Part shown: positions 53,923 through 62,406 of the stretch, one piece after another | Numbering within the stretch: the first letter of the stretch is position 1 | Layout of the letters: each line of letters opens with the position of its first letter | NCBI GenBank assembly: GCA_035516175.1 | Contig: DATJAO010000063.1 | Span: 1 to 64,000 of the forward strand | Reading direction: 5' to 3' | DNA from: DASPSR01 sp035516175 | Lineage (GTDB): Bacteria > Nitrospirota > UBA9217 | Length of the DNA stretch: 64,000 bases | Notes under the pieces: model-generated | The model's input: the letters and a program-made list of their open reading frames with translations, nothing else | Told to the model about the DNA's origin: nothing | Database searches by the model: none | Position numbers and translations under genes: made by a program

Positions 53923-56313
53923 ATGCCTGACGCTCTCTCCCCGGAACAGCTCAAAACCATGAACGCTTACTGGCGTGCGGCAAACTACCTTTCGATCGGA
54001 CAGATCTATCTCTATGATAATCCGCTCCTCAAGGAGCCCTTGAAGTTGGAGCACATAAAACCCAGGCTTCTGGGACACTGGGGCACCACACCCGGGCTCA
54101 ACTTCATCTACGTGCACCTTAACCGCATGATCAAGACTCATGACCTCAATGTCATTTTCATCTGCGGGCCTGGTCATGGAGGTCCCGGCTTGGTCGCCAA
54201 CACGTATCTCGAGGGCACGTACAGCGAATTTTATCCCCACATATCCCGTGATGCCGAGGGTATGAAGGAGCTCTTCAAACAGTTCTCGTTTCCCGGCGGC
54301 ATTCCGAGCCATGCCGCCCCGGAGACGCCCGGGTCCATCAACGAAGGAGGAGAGCTCGGGTATTCGGTCTCCCATGCGTTCGGGGCTGTCTTCGACAATC
54401 CCGATCTCATTGCAGCCTGCGTGATAGGCGACGGTGAGGCCGAGACCGGCCCCCTTGCCGCCGCATGGCATTCTAACAAGTTCCTGAACCCCATCACCGA
54501 CGGGGCAGTGCTTCCCATCCTGCATCTCAATGGTTTCAAAATCGCCAATCCGACCGTGCTTGCACGGATCAGTCATGAAGAATTGCACGGACTGTTCACC
54601 GGCTACGGTTACCAACCCTTCCTTGTCGAGGGATCGGATCCCGAACTTATGCACCAGAAGATGGCTGAAACTCTGAACATGGCCATTGCCGAGATAAGAT
54701 CAATCCAGAAAGAAGCACGAAGCAGCGGGGTCGCGAAACGTCCCCTCTGGCCGATGATCATCCTTCGAACTCCCAAGTGCTGGACAGGTCCGAAGGAGGT
54801 CGACGGCAAGAAAACAGAGTGCTTCTGGCGGTCTCATCAGGTCCCCCTTACCGATATGGCAACGAAGCCGGAGCATGTAAAATTGCTTGAAGCGTGGATG
54901 AAGAGCTACAAGCCGGAAGAGCTCTTTGACGAACACGGAAAGCTCGTTCCGGAACTGGTTGAATTGGCCCCCCGGGGGGATCGGCGCATGGGCGCCAATC
55001 CCCATGCCAACGGCGGCCTGCTGCTGAAAGAACTGACGATGCCGGACTTCCAGCATTATGCGGTTGACGTGCCTCAACCCGGTCAGGCTTCGGCCGAGGC
55101 CACCAGAATACTCGGCACTTTTTTACGGGATGTCATGAAGCTCAACAGGGAGAACAGGAATTTCCGGGTCATGGGCCCTGATGAAACCTCTTCGAACCGG
55201 CTCGATGCCCTCTTTGAAGTGACGGACAGGGTATGGATGGCAGACACGATCCCCGAGGATGAAAACCTCTCGCCTGAAGGCCGTGTGATGGAGATCCTGA
55301 GCGAGCATACCTGCCAAGGCTGGCTTGAAGGATATCTCCTCGCGGGGAGGCATGGGTTCTTCTCCTGCTATGAGGCCTTTATCCACATCGTCGATTCCAT
55401 GTTCAATCAACACGCCAAGTGGCTTAAGGTGGCCAACAAAGAAATTCCCTGGCGGAGACCCATCGCCTCCCTCAACTACCTTCTGACGTCCCATGTCTGG
55501 CGGCAGGACCATAACGGATTCAGCCACCAGGACCCGGGATTTATCGATCATGTGGTTAATAAAAAAGCGGATATCGTCCGGGTATACTTGCCGCCCGATG
55601 CCAATACCCTTCTCTCCGTAGCTGACCACTGCCTGCGGAGCTGCAACAAGATAAACGTGATCGTGGCAGGCAAGCAGCTTGAACCGCAATGGCTCGACAT
55701 GGACGCAGCCATCAAGCACTGCACGTCGGGGATTGGCATCTGGGAGTGGGCGAGCAATGACAAAGGGATGGAGCCGGATGTGGTCATGGCATGCGCCGGG
55801 GACGTGCCAACGCTCGAAACCCTTGCCGCCGTTGAGTCGCTCCGCCACTATGCTCCGGACCTGAAAATACGGGTGATCAACGTGGTGGACCTTATGACGC
55901 TGCAGCCCCAGGAAGAGCATCCCCACGGCCTTTCCACCAGGGAGTTCGACACGCTCTTCACGGTCGATAAGCCGATTATCTTCGCCTATCATGGCTATCC
56001 CTGGCTGATCCATCGCTTGACCTACAGGCGCACGAACCACAAAAATCTCCACGTCCGCGGGTATAAAGAGGAGGGGACCACCACCACTCCCTTTGACATG
56101 GTCGTTCGCAACGATCTGGACCGCTTCCACCTCGTGGCCGATGTGGTCGACCGCGTACCGGAACTGGGCCTTATAACTGCCTACGTCAAGCAGGCCATCC
56201 GCGATAAGCTGGTCGAACACCGGGAGTATATTGCGAAGTATGGTCAGGATATGCCCGAGATCAGGGGATGGACATGGAACGGAACGATCTCACCGCTATC
56301 AGGAAGGACGTGA
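53923..56313 (+). CDS. xfp: Xylulose-5-phosphate/fructose-6-phosphate phosphoketolase
   Basis: The 796-residue thiamine diphosphate enzyme splits xylulose 5-phosphate (or fructose 6-phosphate) with phosphate to acetyl phosphate and glyceraldehyde 3-phosphate (or erythrose 4-phosphate). Visible are LGHWGTTPGLNFIYVHLNR, CGPGHGGPG, GGELGYSVSHAFGAVFDNPDLIAACVIGDGEAETGP with the ThDP-binding GDGE, SLNYLLTSHVWRQDHNGFSHQDPGF and the family signature near the end. Length is normal (about 790). GGAGGTC precedes the ATG; ackA lies 72 bases upstream and uses the product. Confidence 0.96.
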   Translation: MPDALSPEQLKTMNAYWRAANYLSIGQIYLYDNPLLKEPLKLEHIKPRLLGHWGTTPGLNFIYVHLNRMIKTHDLNVIFICGPGHGGPGLVANTYLEGTYSEFYPHISRDAEGMKELFKQFSFPGGIPSHAAPETPGSINEGGELGYSVSHAFGAVFDNPDLIAACVIGDGEAETGPLAAAWHSNKFLNPITDGAVLPILHLNGFKIANPTVLARISHEELHGLFTGYGYQPFLVEGSDPELMHQKMAETLNMAIAEIRSIQKEARSSGVAKRPLWPMIILRTPKCWTGPKEVDGKKTECFWRSHQVPLTDMATKPEHVKLLEAWMKSYKPEELFDEHGKLVPELVELAPRGDRRMGANPHANGGLLLKELTMPDFQHYAVDVPQPGQASAEATRILGTFLRDVMKLNRENRNFRVMGPDETSSNRLDALFEVTDRVWMADTIPEDENLSPEGRVMEILSEHTCQGWLEGYLLAGRHGFFSCYEAFIHIVDSMFNQHAKWLKVANKEIPWRRPIASLNYLLTSHVWRQDHNGFSHQDPGFIDHVVNKKADIVRVYLPPDANTLLSVADHCLRSCNKINVIVAGKQLEPQWLDMDAAIKHCTSGIGIWEWASNDKGMEPDVVMACAGDVPTLETLAAVESLRHYAPDLKIRVINVVDLMTLQPQEEHPHGLSTREFDTLFTVDKPIIFAYHGYPWLIHRLTYRRTNHKNLHVRGYKEEGTTTTPFDMVVRNDLDRFHLVADVVDRVPELGLITAYVKQAIRDKLVEHREYIAKYGQDMPEIRGWTWNGTISPLSGRT

Positions 56314-56346
56314 AGGAGACGGTTGGCGAACCACCTCTCATGCGGC

Positions 56347-57330
56347 CTATATATAGTCTTCCCGTCTTACCACGCCGACAGGGATTTCTCCTTTCAGGAA
56401 ATGCTTTATATTTTCGGCAGCCCGCATGGTCCCTTCGTCTGTTATGCCGGGGACCATCGCTGAATTATGCGGTGAACCTAGGACATTCGGCAGCGTCAAA
56501 AAGGGATAATTCGTGCAAAACTCACCGGAGCGGAACGGTTCGATCCACCAGGCGTCTATCCCCGCCAGGAACTCAGGATGGATGGAAAGATGAGCATAGA
56601 GAGCCCCCTCGTCGATAATATCTCCCCGCGCCACGTTGATGAGAATCGCATTTGGCTTCATCCATTCGAGCTCGCGCTTTCCGATCAGACCTCGCGTCGC
56701 CTTGGTCAGCGGCAGAGAAATGACCACCACGTCCGACGAGGAGATGACCCGCTGAAGATCGTTCAGAGTGCCGATGAACTCAACGGGTTCTTCTGTCCTG
56801 CCGCTGGTGTTCACGGCATAGATCCGAGCCCCAAGGGCGCGCATCAGGCGGGCTGTGGCGCGACCGATGCCACCAAACCCGAGGATCCCACATACGCACC
56901 CGCGCAGCCTGCGATTGAGTCTGGACTGGTTGAACTCACCCCGTGCCATGCCTTGATGTCCCCTGGAAAGGTTCTTTGCGAGGGCCAGCGTCATGGCGAG
57001 GACATGCTCTGCCATGGGGTCCGCGTACGCCCCCACGTTGCTTGCGATGACAATGCCCGGGGGCAGCCCGGTAAAAGGCACATGGTCGGCACCGGCGGAG
57101 AGGAGCTGGATCATCCGCACGTTTGTGAGCCAGCCGAGTTCGCCGGGTCCCAGTTCCTTCGGCAGATTCCACGACAGGAGCACACTTGCACCAACGAGTG
57201 TTTGTTCCCGCAGCCCGGAAGGCATATCAGCGAGAAAGGAAAGCCTCACCTCCTCGCCGAAGATCTCTTTGAGCAATGCGCGCTTTGCTTCGCTAATGGT
57301 ATAGGTTACGACAAGGTGATGTCTTTCCAT
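56347..57330 (-). CDS. D-isomer-specific 2-hydroxyacid dehydrogenase
   Basis: The 327-residue enzyme has the nucleotide-binding GILGFGGIGRATARLM motif, the catalytic Arg in NVARGDIIDEG, and the His/Asn region GSPHNSAMV. It reduces 2-oxo acids to D-2-hydroxyacids, or runs the reverse, with NAD(P)H; substrate unknown. It converges on the phosphoketolase gene, with 33 bases between them. GGAGAG precedes the ATG on its strand. Confidence 0.9.
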   Translation of the reverse strand: MERHHLVVTYTISEAKRALLKEIFGEEVRLSFLADMPSGLREQTLVGASVLLSWNLPKELGPGELGWLTNVRMIQLLSAGADHVPFTGLPPGIVIASNVGAYADPMAEHVLAMTLALAKNLSRGHQGMARGEFNQSRLNRRLRGCVCGILGFGGIGRATARLMRALGARIYAVNTSGRTEEPVEFIGTLNDLQRVISSSDVVVISLPLTKATRGLIGKRELEWMKPNAILINVARGDIIDEGALYAHLSIHPEFLAGIDAWWIEPFRSGEFCTNYPFLTLPNVLGSPHNSAMVPGITDEGTMRAAENIKHFLKGEIPVGVVRREDYI

Positions 57331-57586
57331 ACTCTCTCCTTAAATAAACATCATACTTAGGTCGAGTTTCATTTTTTTGGTCTCTCTTTAAAAGGTAGCA
57401 CCGGGCCTGACATTGTCAACTCCATGAGAGAAAAAACGTCCCCGTCTATTTTTCAGGTGACTTTTCTCAGTCCTGGCACAAACTGAACAGCTCCTGTCAG
57501 GGGAAGGACGCTCCTCCGACACTTTTGCTATATACTAGTGAACAGAAAAAAATGATTGTTATTCTCCTGTAGATATGAGATATGAT

Positions 57587-58486
57587 ATGCTGGAACTGCC
57601 CGATATCCTCGTCTACATAGAAGCGCTGGAGAGGCGCATTCTTAATCAGCGTCTGTTCTATGCGCGAATCGCCCATCCCTTTCTTCTTCGTACTGCAGAG
57701 CCGCCGGTGTCGGCAGCAGAGAACAAGCGGGTGCTTGAACTTCGCCCCATCGGCACGCGTATTGCCATTGGTCTTGAGGACGAGTTATGGCTCCTCGTTC
57801 ACCTAATGATCATGGGACGGATGCATTGGCGGAAGCCCGGTGCCGTTCTGAGGGGCAAGGGGGACCTCGCAGCCTTTGACTTCCCGAACGGGAGCCTGGT
57901 GCTCTCCGAGTCCGGAACGAAGAAACAGGCTTCGCTCCATATCGTTCAGGGTCATACAGATCTTCACACTTTTGACCCGGGCGGCATCGATGTCCTTCAA
58001 TCCGACCTTGAAACGTTCTCCGCGACGCTCACGCGGACTAACCACACATTGAAGCGTGCTTTGAACGATCCACACCTCTTCAGCGGTATCGGCAACGCCT
58101 ATTCCGACGAGATCCTGTTCCGGGCAAGACTGTCGCCTGTGGCCCTGGCCCGGCGCCTCACGCCCGAGGAGATCAAGGGCCTGTATTACGCATCACGGGA
58201 CACGATACTGGAATGGATCGATCGACTGCGGCGTGAAATGAGAGACGGATTCCCGGAAAAGGTCACCGCCTTTCGCAAGGACATGGCAGTCCATGGCCGG
58301 TATGGTCAGCCCTGTCCGGCGTGCGGCTCGCCGGTGCAGAGAATACGCTATGCAGCGAACGAGTCGAACTACTGTGCGCGATGCCAGACCGGTGGCAGAC
58401 TCCTGGCCGATCGAGCGCTTTCCCGGCTATTGAAGCATGACTGGCCGCGGACCATTGACGATCTCGAGAAGCGCCATGGCCATTGA
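57587..58486 (+). CDS. Fpg/Nei-like DNA glycosylase family protein lacking the catalytic proline
   Basis: The 299-residue protein has the Fpg/MutM layout: N-terminal beta sandwich, H2TH domain (LFSGIGNAYSDEILFRARLSP) and a C-terminal zinc finger (CPACG...YCARCQTGGR). In active enzymes the chain starts MPELPE and the free Pro1 amine forms the Schiff base. Here the aligned start reads MLELPD, so Pro is Leu; the Lys57-like position also appears replaced (IGTRIAIG). Binding to damaged DNA may persist while lyase chemistry is probably lost. I place the start at 57587 by family alignment; an upstream ATG at 57575 would add four residues and still not give Pro2. Confidence 0.85.
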   Translation: MLELPDILVYIEALERRILNQRLFYARIAHPFLLRTAEPPVSAAENKRVLELRPIGTRIAIGLEDELWLLVHLMIMGRMHWRKPGAVLRGKGDLAAFDFPNGSLVLSESGTKKQASLHIVQGHTDLHTFDPGGIDVLQSDLETFSATLTRTNHTLKRALNDPHLFSGIGNAYSDEILFRARLSPVALARRLTPEEIKGLYYASRDTILEWIDRLRREMRDGFPEKVTAFRKDMAVHGRYGQPCPACGSPVQRIRYAANESNYCARCQTGGRLLADRALSRLLKHDWPRTIDDLEKRHGH

Positions 58487-58527
58487 ACGAAGATCCTTTT
58501 TACTCACGTCCGCCCCCCACGAGAATC

Positions 58528-59361
58528 TCATGGCTTATAGTACATGAGCTGCCGAGCAGAAGGCGATACGTCACGGATGAGTTTCCGCATTTCCTCGTCC
58601 GTCATGGGCTCGAAGGAGCGGGCAAACTTGACATTCTCCTCGAGCTGGAGGACGTCATCACAGCCGATGACGATATTCGTGACCGGCTGGGAAAGCGCGA
58701 AGCGCAGGAAGGGCTCCATGCTCTTGTACCAGGGCAGCCGCTCCGCAAGGCCTCGGAAATAAACCTTCATTCCGATGATTCCCATGTTCTTCTGCCGTGC
58801 ATGAGGGAGCACATGCTCAAGGAAGCTCCTGTACTCCGGTTCTCCCGGGTTGGCAGGCAGGAGCACGGTATCGAAGTCGAAGAACGCGATGCATTTGTTG
58901 ATAATGAAGGGATCGTGGTGCCCGGTAATGCCGATGAATCTCGTCAAGCCCTTTTCCTTCGCCTCCAGAAAGGCCTCGATGGCGCCCCCGGGGCGGAATA
59001 CCTGCTCGACGTCGTCAGTGGTCCTCACATCATGCACCTGCCAGAGGTCCAAGTGATCGGTTCCAAGGTTCCTTAAGGTTTCCTCGAGGTGATTGAGCGC
59101 GCCTCTCTTGTCTCGTGCGTGCGATTTGCTTGACAAGAATATACCCTTCCTTCGCTCCTTCAATGCTTTCCCGTAATACGATTCACTTCCCGAATATGCC
59201 CGCGCTGATTCGCAGTAGTTGATCCCCAGATCCAATGCGCGGTTGATGAGGGCATACGCTTCCTTATCATGATCGTAAGTCCTTAGGACCCCCTCGCCGC
59301 CCAGGCCGAGGATGGTCACGTCGACGCCGGTTTTACCGAGTATTCTCTTTGGAATGTTCAT
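58528..59361 (-). CDS. Aldo/keto reductase
   Basis: The 277-residue AKR-fold protein has an N-terminal LGKTGVDVTILGLGGEGVLRTYDHD, Tyr in SARAYSGSESYYG, a Lys in FLSSKSHARDK, and His in LWQVHDV. NADPH-site motifs follow at PVTNIVIGCDDVLQLEENV. It is shorter than most AKRs but complete. It converges on the Fpg-like gene. Substrate unknown. Confidence 0.88.
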   Translation of the reverse strand: MNIPKRILGKTGVDVTILGLGGEGVLRTYDHDKEAYALINRALDLGINYCESARAYSGSESYYGKALKERRKGIFLSSKSHARDKRGALNHLEETLRNLGTDHLDLWQVHDVRTTDDVEQVFRPGGAIEAFLEAKEKGLTRFIGITGHHDPFIINKCIAFFDFDTVLLPANPGEPEYRSFLEHVLPHARQKNMGIIGMKVYFRGLAERLPWYKSMEPFLRFALSQPVTNIVIGCDDVLQLEENVKFARSFEPMTDEEMRKLIRDVSPSARQLMYYKP

Positions 59362-59452
59362 AGGAAAAGTATATCACAGGACGCGAGCAGGTCGCCACGA
59401 CGACAGCCTCTCTTCCCTTTACATTCTGCTCACGATATGCTAAAAATTCGAC

Positions 59453-62197
59453 ATGAGGTTATTAAGTCCAGCGGCGGTTCTGCTCTGCATGCTGATGTTT
59501 TCGTCGACTGCCTTTCCCGCCGCTTCCGGATTTTCCGGCCTTCCTGTGACCGCGATCGTGATCAAGAATGACCTCGGCAACCCTTGGCCTCATCCCGAAC
59601 AGGTCCTGCCGCTGATCGAGGTAAAACCCGGCGACCATTTTTCCAGCCAGGCCATCAGGGACGGCATCGGTTATCTCTATCTCAAAGGCCTGTTCAGAGA
59701 CATCCGCGTGGACGGGTTTCCCGACGGTGACGGCGTGCGGCTCGAGTACACACTGTTCCCCATCACCGTGGTGGACAATATCGTGATCAACGGCAATCAC
59801 GCCTTGTCCAGGGGCAAGATACTGGAAGTGCTCACCGGCGTTGAAGGGAAGGAATTGCGCGAGGAAAAGCTGCCCGGGTACAAGGCTAATATTATAGCGC
59901 TTTATCAGTCCGAGGGATTCTATAACGCCCTCGTCAGTTTTCAAGCCAGACCGCTGAAGGATCCCCATCACGTGGCACTGCTTGTTAATATCCAGCAGGA
60001 GGGTAAACCGACGATCCTCGAGGAGGTCCACTTCACCGGGAATACGGTATTCAAGGAGAAAGACCTGCTCAAGATCATGAAAAGCAAAATGGGCGACCGA
60101 CTCCGGACCGACCTGCTCCTGGATACCGACGTCGAGGCCATACGTCAGAAATATGCTAAAGCCGGCTATCCGGCGGCCAAGCCCGGCCCGGTGAACGTGA
60201 GCTTCCGGGACGGGAAGGCATACGTCACCATCCAGGTAAGCGAAGGCCCGAAAGTGACGGTGAAGTTTACAGGGAACCACGCATTCAGCTCAAGCAAGCT
60301 CAGGGATGCTCTCCTGATCTGGTCGGAGCACGACGTGTCCGATGCCATTATCGCAAGCAGCACAGACAAGATCAGAAGCCTTTATTATGATGATGGATAC
60401 GCAAACGTCAGCGTGGGCGTTATGAAAACCGAGGCACCCGGTTCGCTCGACCTGGAGTTCTCGATCCAAGAAGGGCTGCGGGAGACGGTCCTGAAGATCG
60501 ACGTCCGCGGCAACACCTACTTCCCGACCAAGCAGATCAAGGGAGAGATGTCCCTCCGTGAGTCCGGCTGGTTCACGTCGACCCCCTACCGCGAGGACCT
60601 CCTGGACAGGGACATGGATTACATACACGACCGCTACGTGGACGCGGGGTTCCTCGCGGTGAGCGTGAAGAAAACGGTCACCTTTGTCGAGGACGGGAAG
60701 GCCGTGGTCGAGATCGACATCGATGAGGGACCGCAGACGAGGACGGGGACCGTGACCTTCGAAGGGGATACGGCTTTCACCGCAGCTGAACTTCTCGGTA
60801 TTGTGAGCCTCAAGCCAGGAGCGCCATACAACGAACGGCTCGTGGATGAGGACCGCTACCGCATCCTGTCAGCCTATTCCAACAAGGGCTATCTCTACGC
60901 CAAGGTGGACGTGGAGAAAAAAACTGCTGACGGCACCGTTGACATCAAATATAAAATATCCGAAGATCTTCAGGTGAAGATCGGCAGGATCATCCTGCGG
61001 GGGAATGAGAAAACCAAAGATAGCGTGATCATGCGTGAGCTCCTCGTAAAACCTGGGGGGCCCTATGACTACGGGGCTGTCCTCAAGAGCCAGCAGCGGA
61101 TATACCGCTACGGTTATTTCGGCCTGGCGCGGTTTGAGCCACTGCACCCGGAAGAAAAAGATTATGTCAAGGACCTGCTGTTATCACTCGAAGAGCGGCC
61201 TGCCGGCTCCGTGGAGTTCGGCGTGGGATATGGTGACCTTGACCACTTCAGGAGTTCCGTTGAGGTCGCGTACCGGAACCTCTGGAACAGCGCCCACTAC
61301 GCGGGCATAAGGTTCGAGGAGAGCACCATCCTGTCGCGGGTGGTCCTGAACTATCAGCAGCCCTGGGCCTTCGGGTACAACCTGCAGGGGAAGTTCGCCC
61401 TGCTCTGGTCTGATCAGAAAAATATCAACTCGGATACGCGAGAAATTTACTACGAGACCCGCAGTAACTCGGCGTCCTACGGTGTGGAGAAGGCCCTGGA
61501 CCATGTCAAAGCTTCGCTCACCTATCAATACGAAAATGTGGATAACTACAACGTCGAACCGGGGGCTATCCTTTCGCCTGAGGATGTGGGCTTTGTATTT
61601 ATCAGCAGCATCAGCCCTTCACTGATCTGGGACCTACGCGACAACATCTTCAATCCCCGCACGGGTGCCTTGTACGGCGTCGTCATCAAAGAGGCATTGA
61701 AGCAGTTAGGTTCTGAGGCAGACTTTACCAAGGTGTCCGTCCAGAGCAGCTGGTATATCCCTTCGGGAGCAGACTCCGTGGTGGCACTGTCTGCACGCGT
61801 TGGGATGGCATGGCCGCATCGCGATACGATCGAGGTGCCGATCCATGAACGGTTCTATCTCGGAGGCAGCACGACGGTGCGCGGATATACCCAGGATTCC
61901 GTGGGACCTCAAGCCGGCAGTCCCCTCGTCCCGACCGGCGGCGACAGTATGCTGCTGTTCAATGCGGAGTACCGTTGGAACGTGACCAAGAGCTTTGGGC
62001 TTGTCCTGTTCTCGGATGCCGGCAATGTCTGGATTGGCCAGGATCTGCATATCGACGACCTCCGTGCCTCGTACGGTGCGGGAATCCGCTATGGAACTCC
62101 CATCGGGCCGCTCCGGATAGACTACGGCCAGAAGATCCACCGTCGGCCCGGGGAAAGCCCGGGAGAGATCCATTTTAATATCGGGCACACGTTCTGA
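59453..62197 (+). CDS. Omp85/BamA-family outer membrane protein with about seven POTRA repeats
   Basis: The 914-residue protein has a Sec signal peptide (1-24), a series of POTRA-like repeats, and a C-terminal 16-strand barrel (about 575-914) with the conserved loop motif VRGY and a final aromatic residue (GHTF). Repeats start near VTAIVIKND, VVDNIVINGNHALS, ILEEVHFTGNTVF, VTVKFTGNHAFSS, TVLKIDVRGNTYFP, GTVTFEGDTAFT and IGRIILRGNEKTKD, i.e. seven, while BamA has five. It inserts or secretes outer membrane proteins. The neighbours (AKR, sensor) are not skp/lpx genes, so a paralogue of the housekeeping BamA is possible. Confidence 0.9.
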   Translation: MRLLSPAAVLLCMLMFSSTAFPAASGFSGLPVTAIVIKNDLGNPWPHPEQVLPLIEVKPGDHFSSQAIRDGIGYLYLKGLFRDIRVDGFPDGDGVRLEYTLFPITVVDNIVINGNHALSRGKILEVLTGVEGKELREEKLPGYKANIIALYQSEGFYNALVSFQARPLKDPHHVALLVNIQQEGKPTILEEVHFTGNTVFKEKDLLKIMKSKMGDRLRTDLLLDTDVEAIRQKYAKAGYPAAKPGPVNVSFRDGKAYVTIQVSEGPKVTVKFTGNHAFSSSKLRDALLIWSEHDVSDAIIASSTDKIRSLYYDDGYANVSVGVMKTEAPGSLDLEFSIQEGLRETVLKIDVRGNTYFPTKQIKGEMSLRESGWFTSTPYREDLLDRDMDYIHDRYVDAGFLAVSVKKTVTFVEDGKAVVEIDIDEGPQTRTGTVTFEGDTAFTAAELLGIVSLKPGAPYNERLVDEDRYRILSAYSNKGYLYAKVDVEKKTADGTVDIKYKISEDLQVKIGRIILRGNEKTKDSVIMRELLVKPGGPYDYGAVLKSQQRIYRYGYFGLARFEPLHPEEKDYVKDLLLSLEERPAGSVEFGVGYGDLDHFRSSVEVAYRNLWNSAHYAGIRFEESTILSRVVLNYQQPWAFGYNLQGKFALLWSDQKNINSDTREIYYETRSNSASYGVEKALDHVKASLTYQYENVDNYNVEPGAILSPEDVGFVFISSISPSLIWDLRDNIFNPRTGALYGVVIKEALKQLGSEADFTKVSVQSSWYIPSGADSVVALSARVGMAWPHRDTIEVPIHERFYLGGSTTVRGYTQDSVGPQAGSPLVPTGGDSMLLFNAEYRWNVTKSFGLVLFSDAGNVWIGQDLHIDDLRASYGAGIRYGTPIGPLRIDYGQKIHRRPGESPGEIHFNIGHTF

Positions 62198-62406
62198 CAG
62201 GGTGTAATGCTGCCCAAACCGAGAAAGCACGGAGCGCAAAGTGCATCGTGTCTCTTGTGCTGTGAGCTCTGAGCTCATGCCCAAGGCGCCGTCCCGCTGG
62301 ACGGCACGGCCCGTTGGTGGTATTATTAAACTGTCTTTACGGCATGCACGTGAAATATGTTGTCTGCTGTTGCTGTGAACGGTGAAGGCGAAGGAAGAAG
62401 CATTAT

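Noticed and set aside
55123..56220. Long antisense frame inside the phosphoketolase gene.
   Set aside because: Shadow of the xfp reading frame; no recognisable protein.
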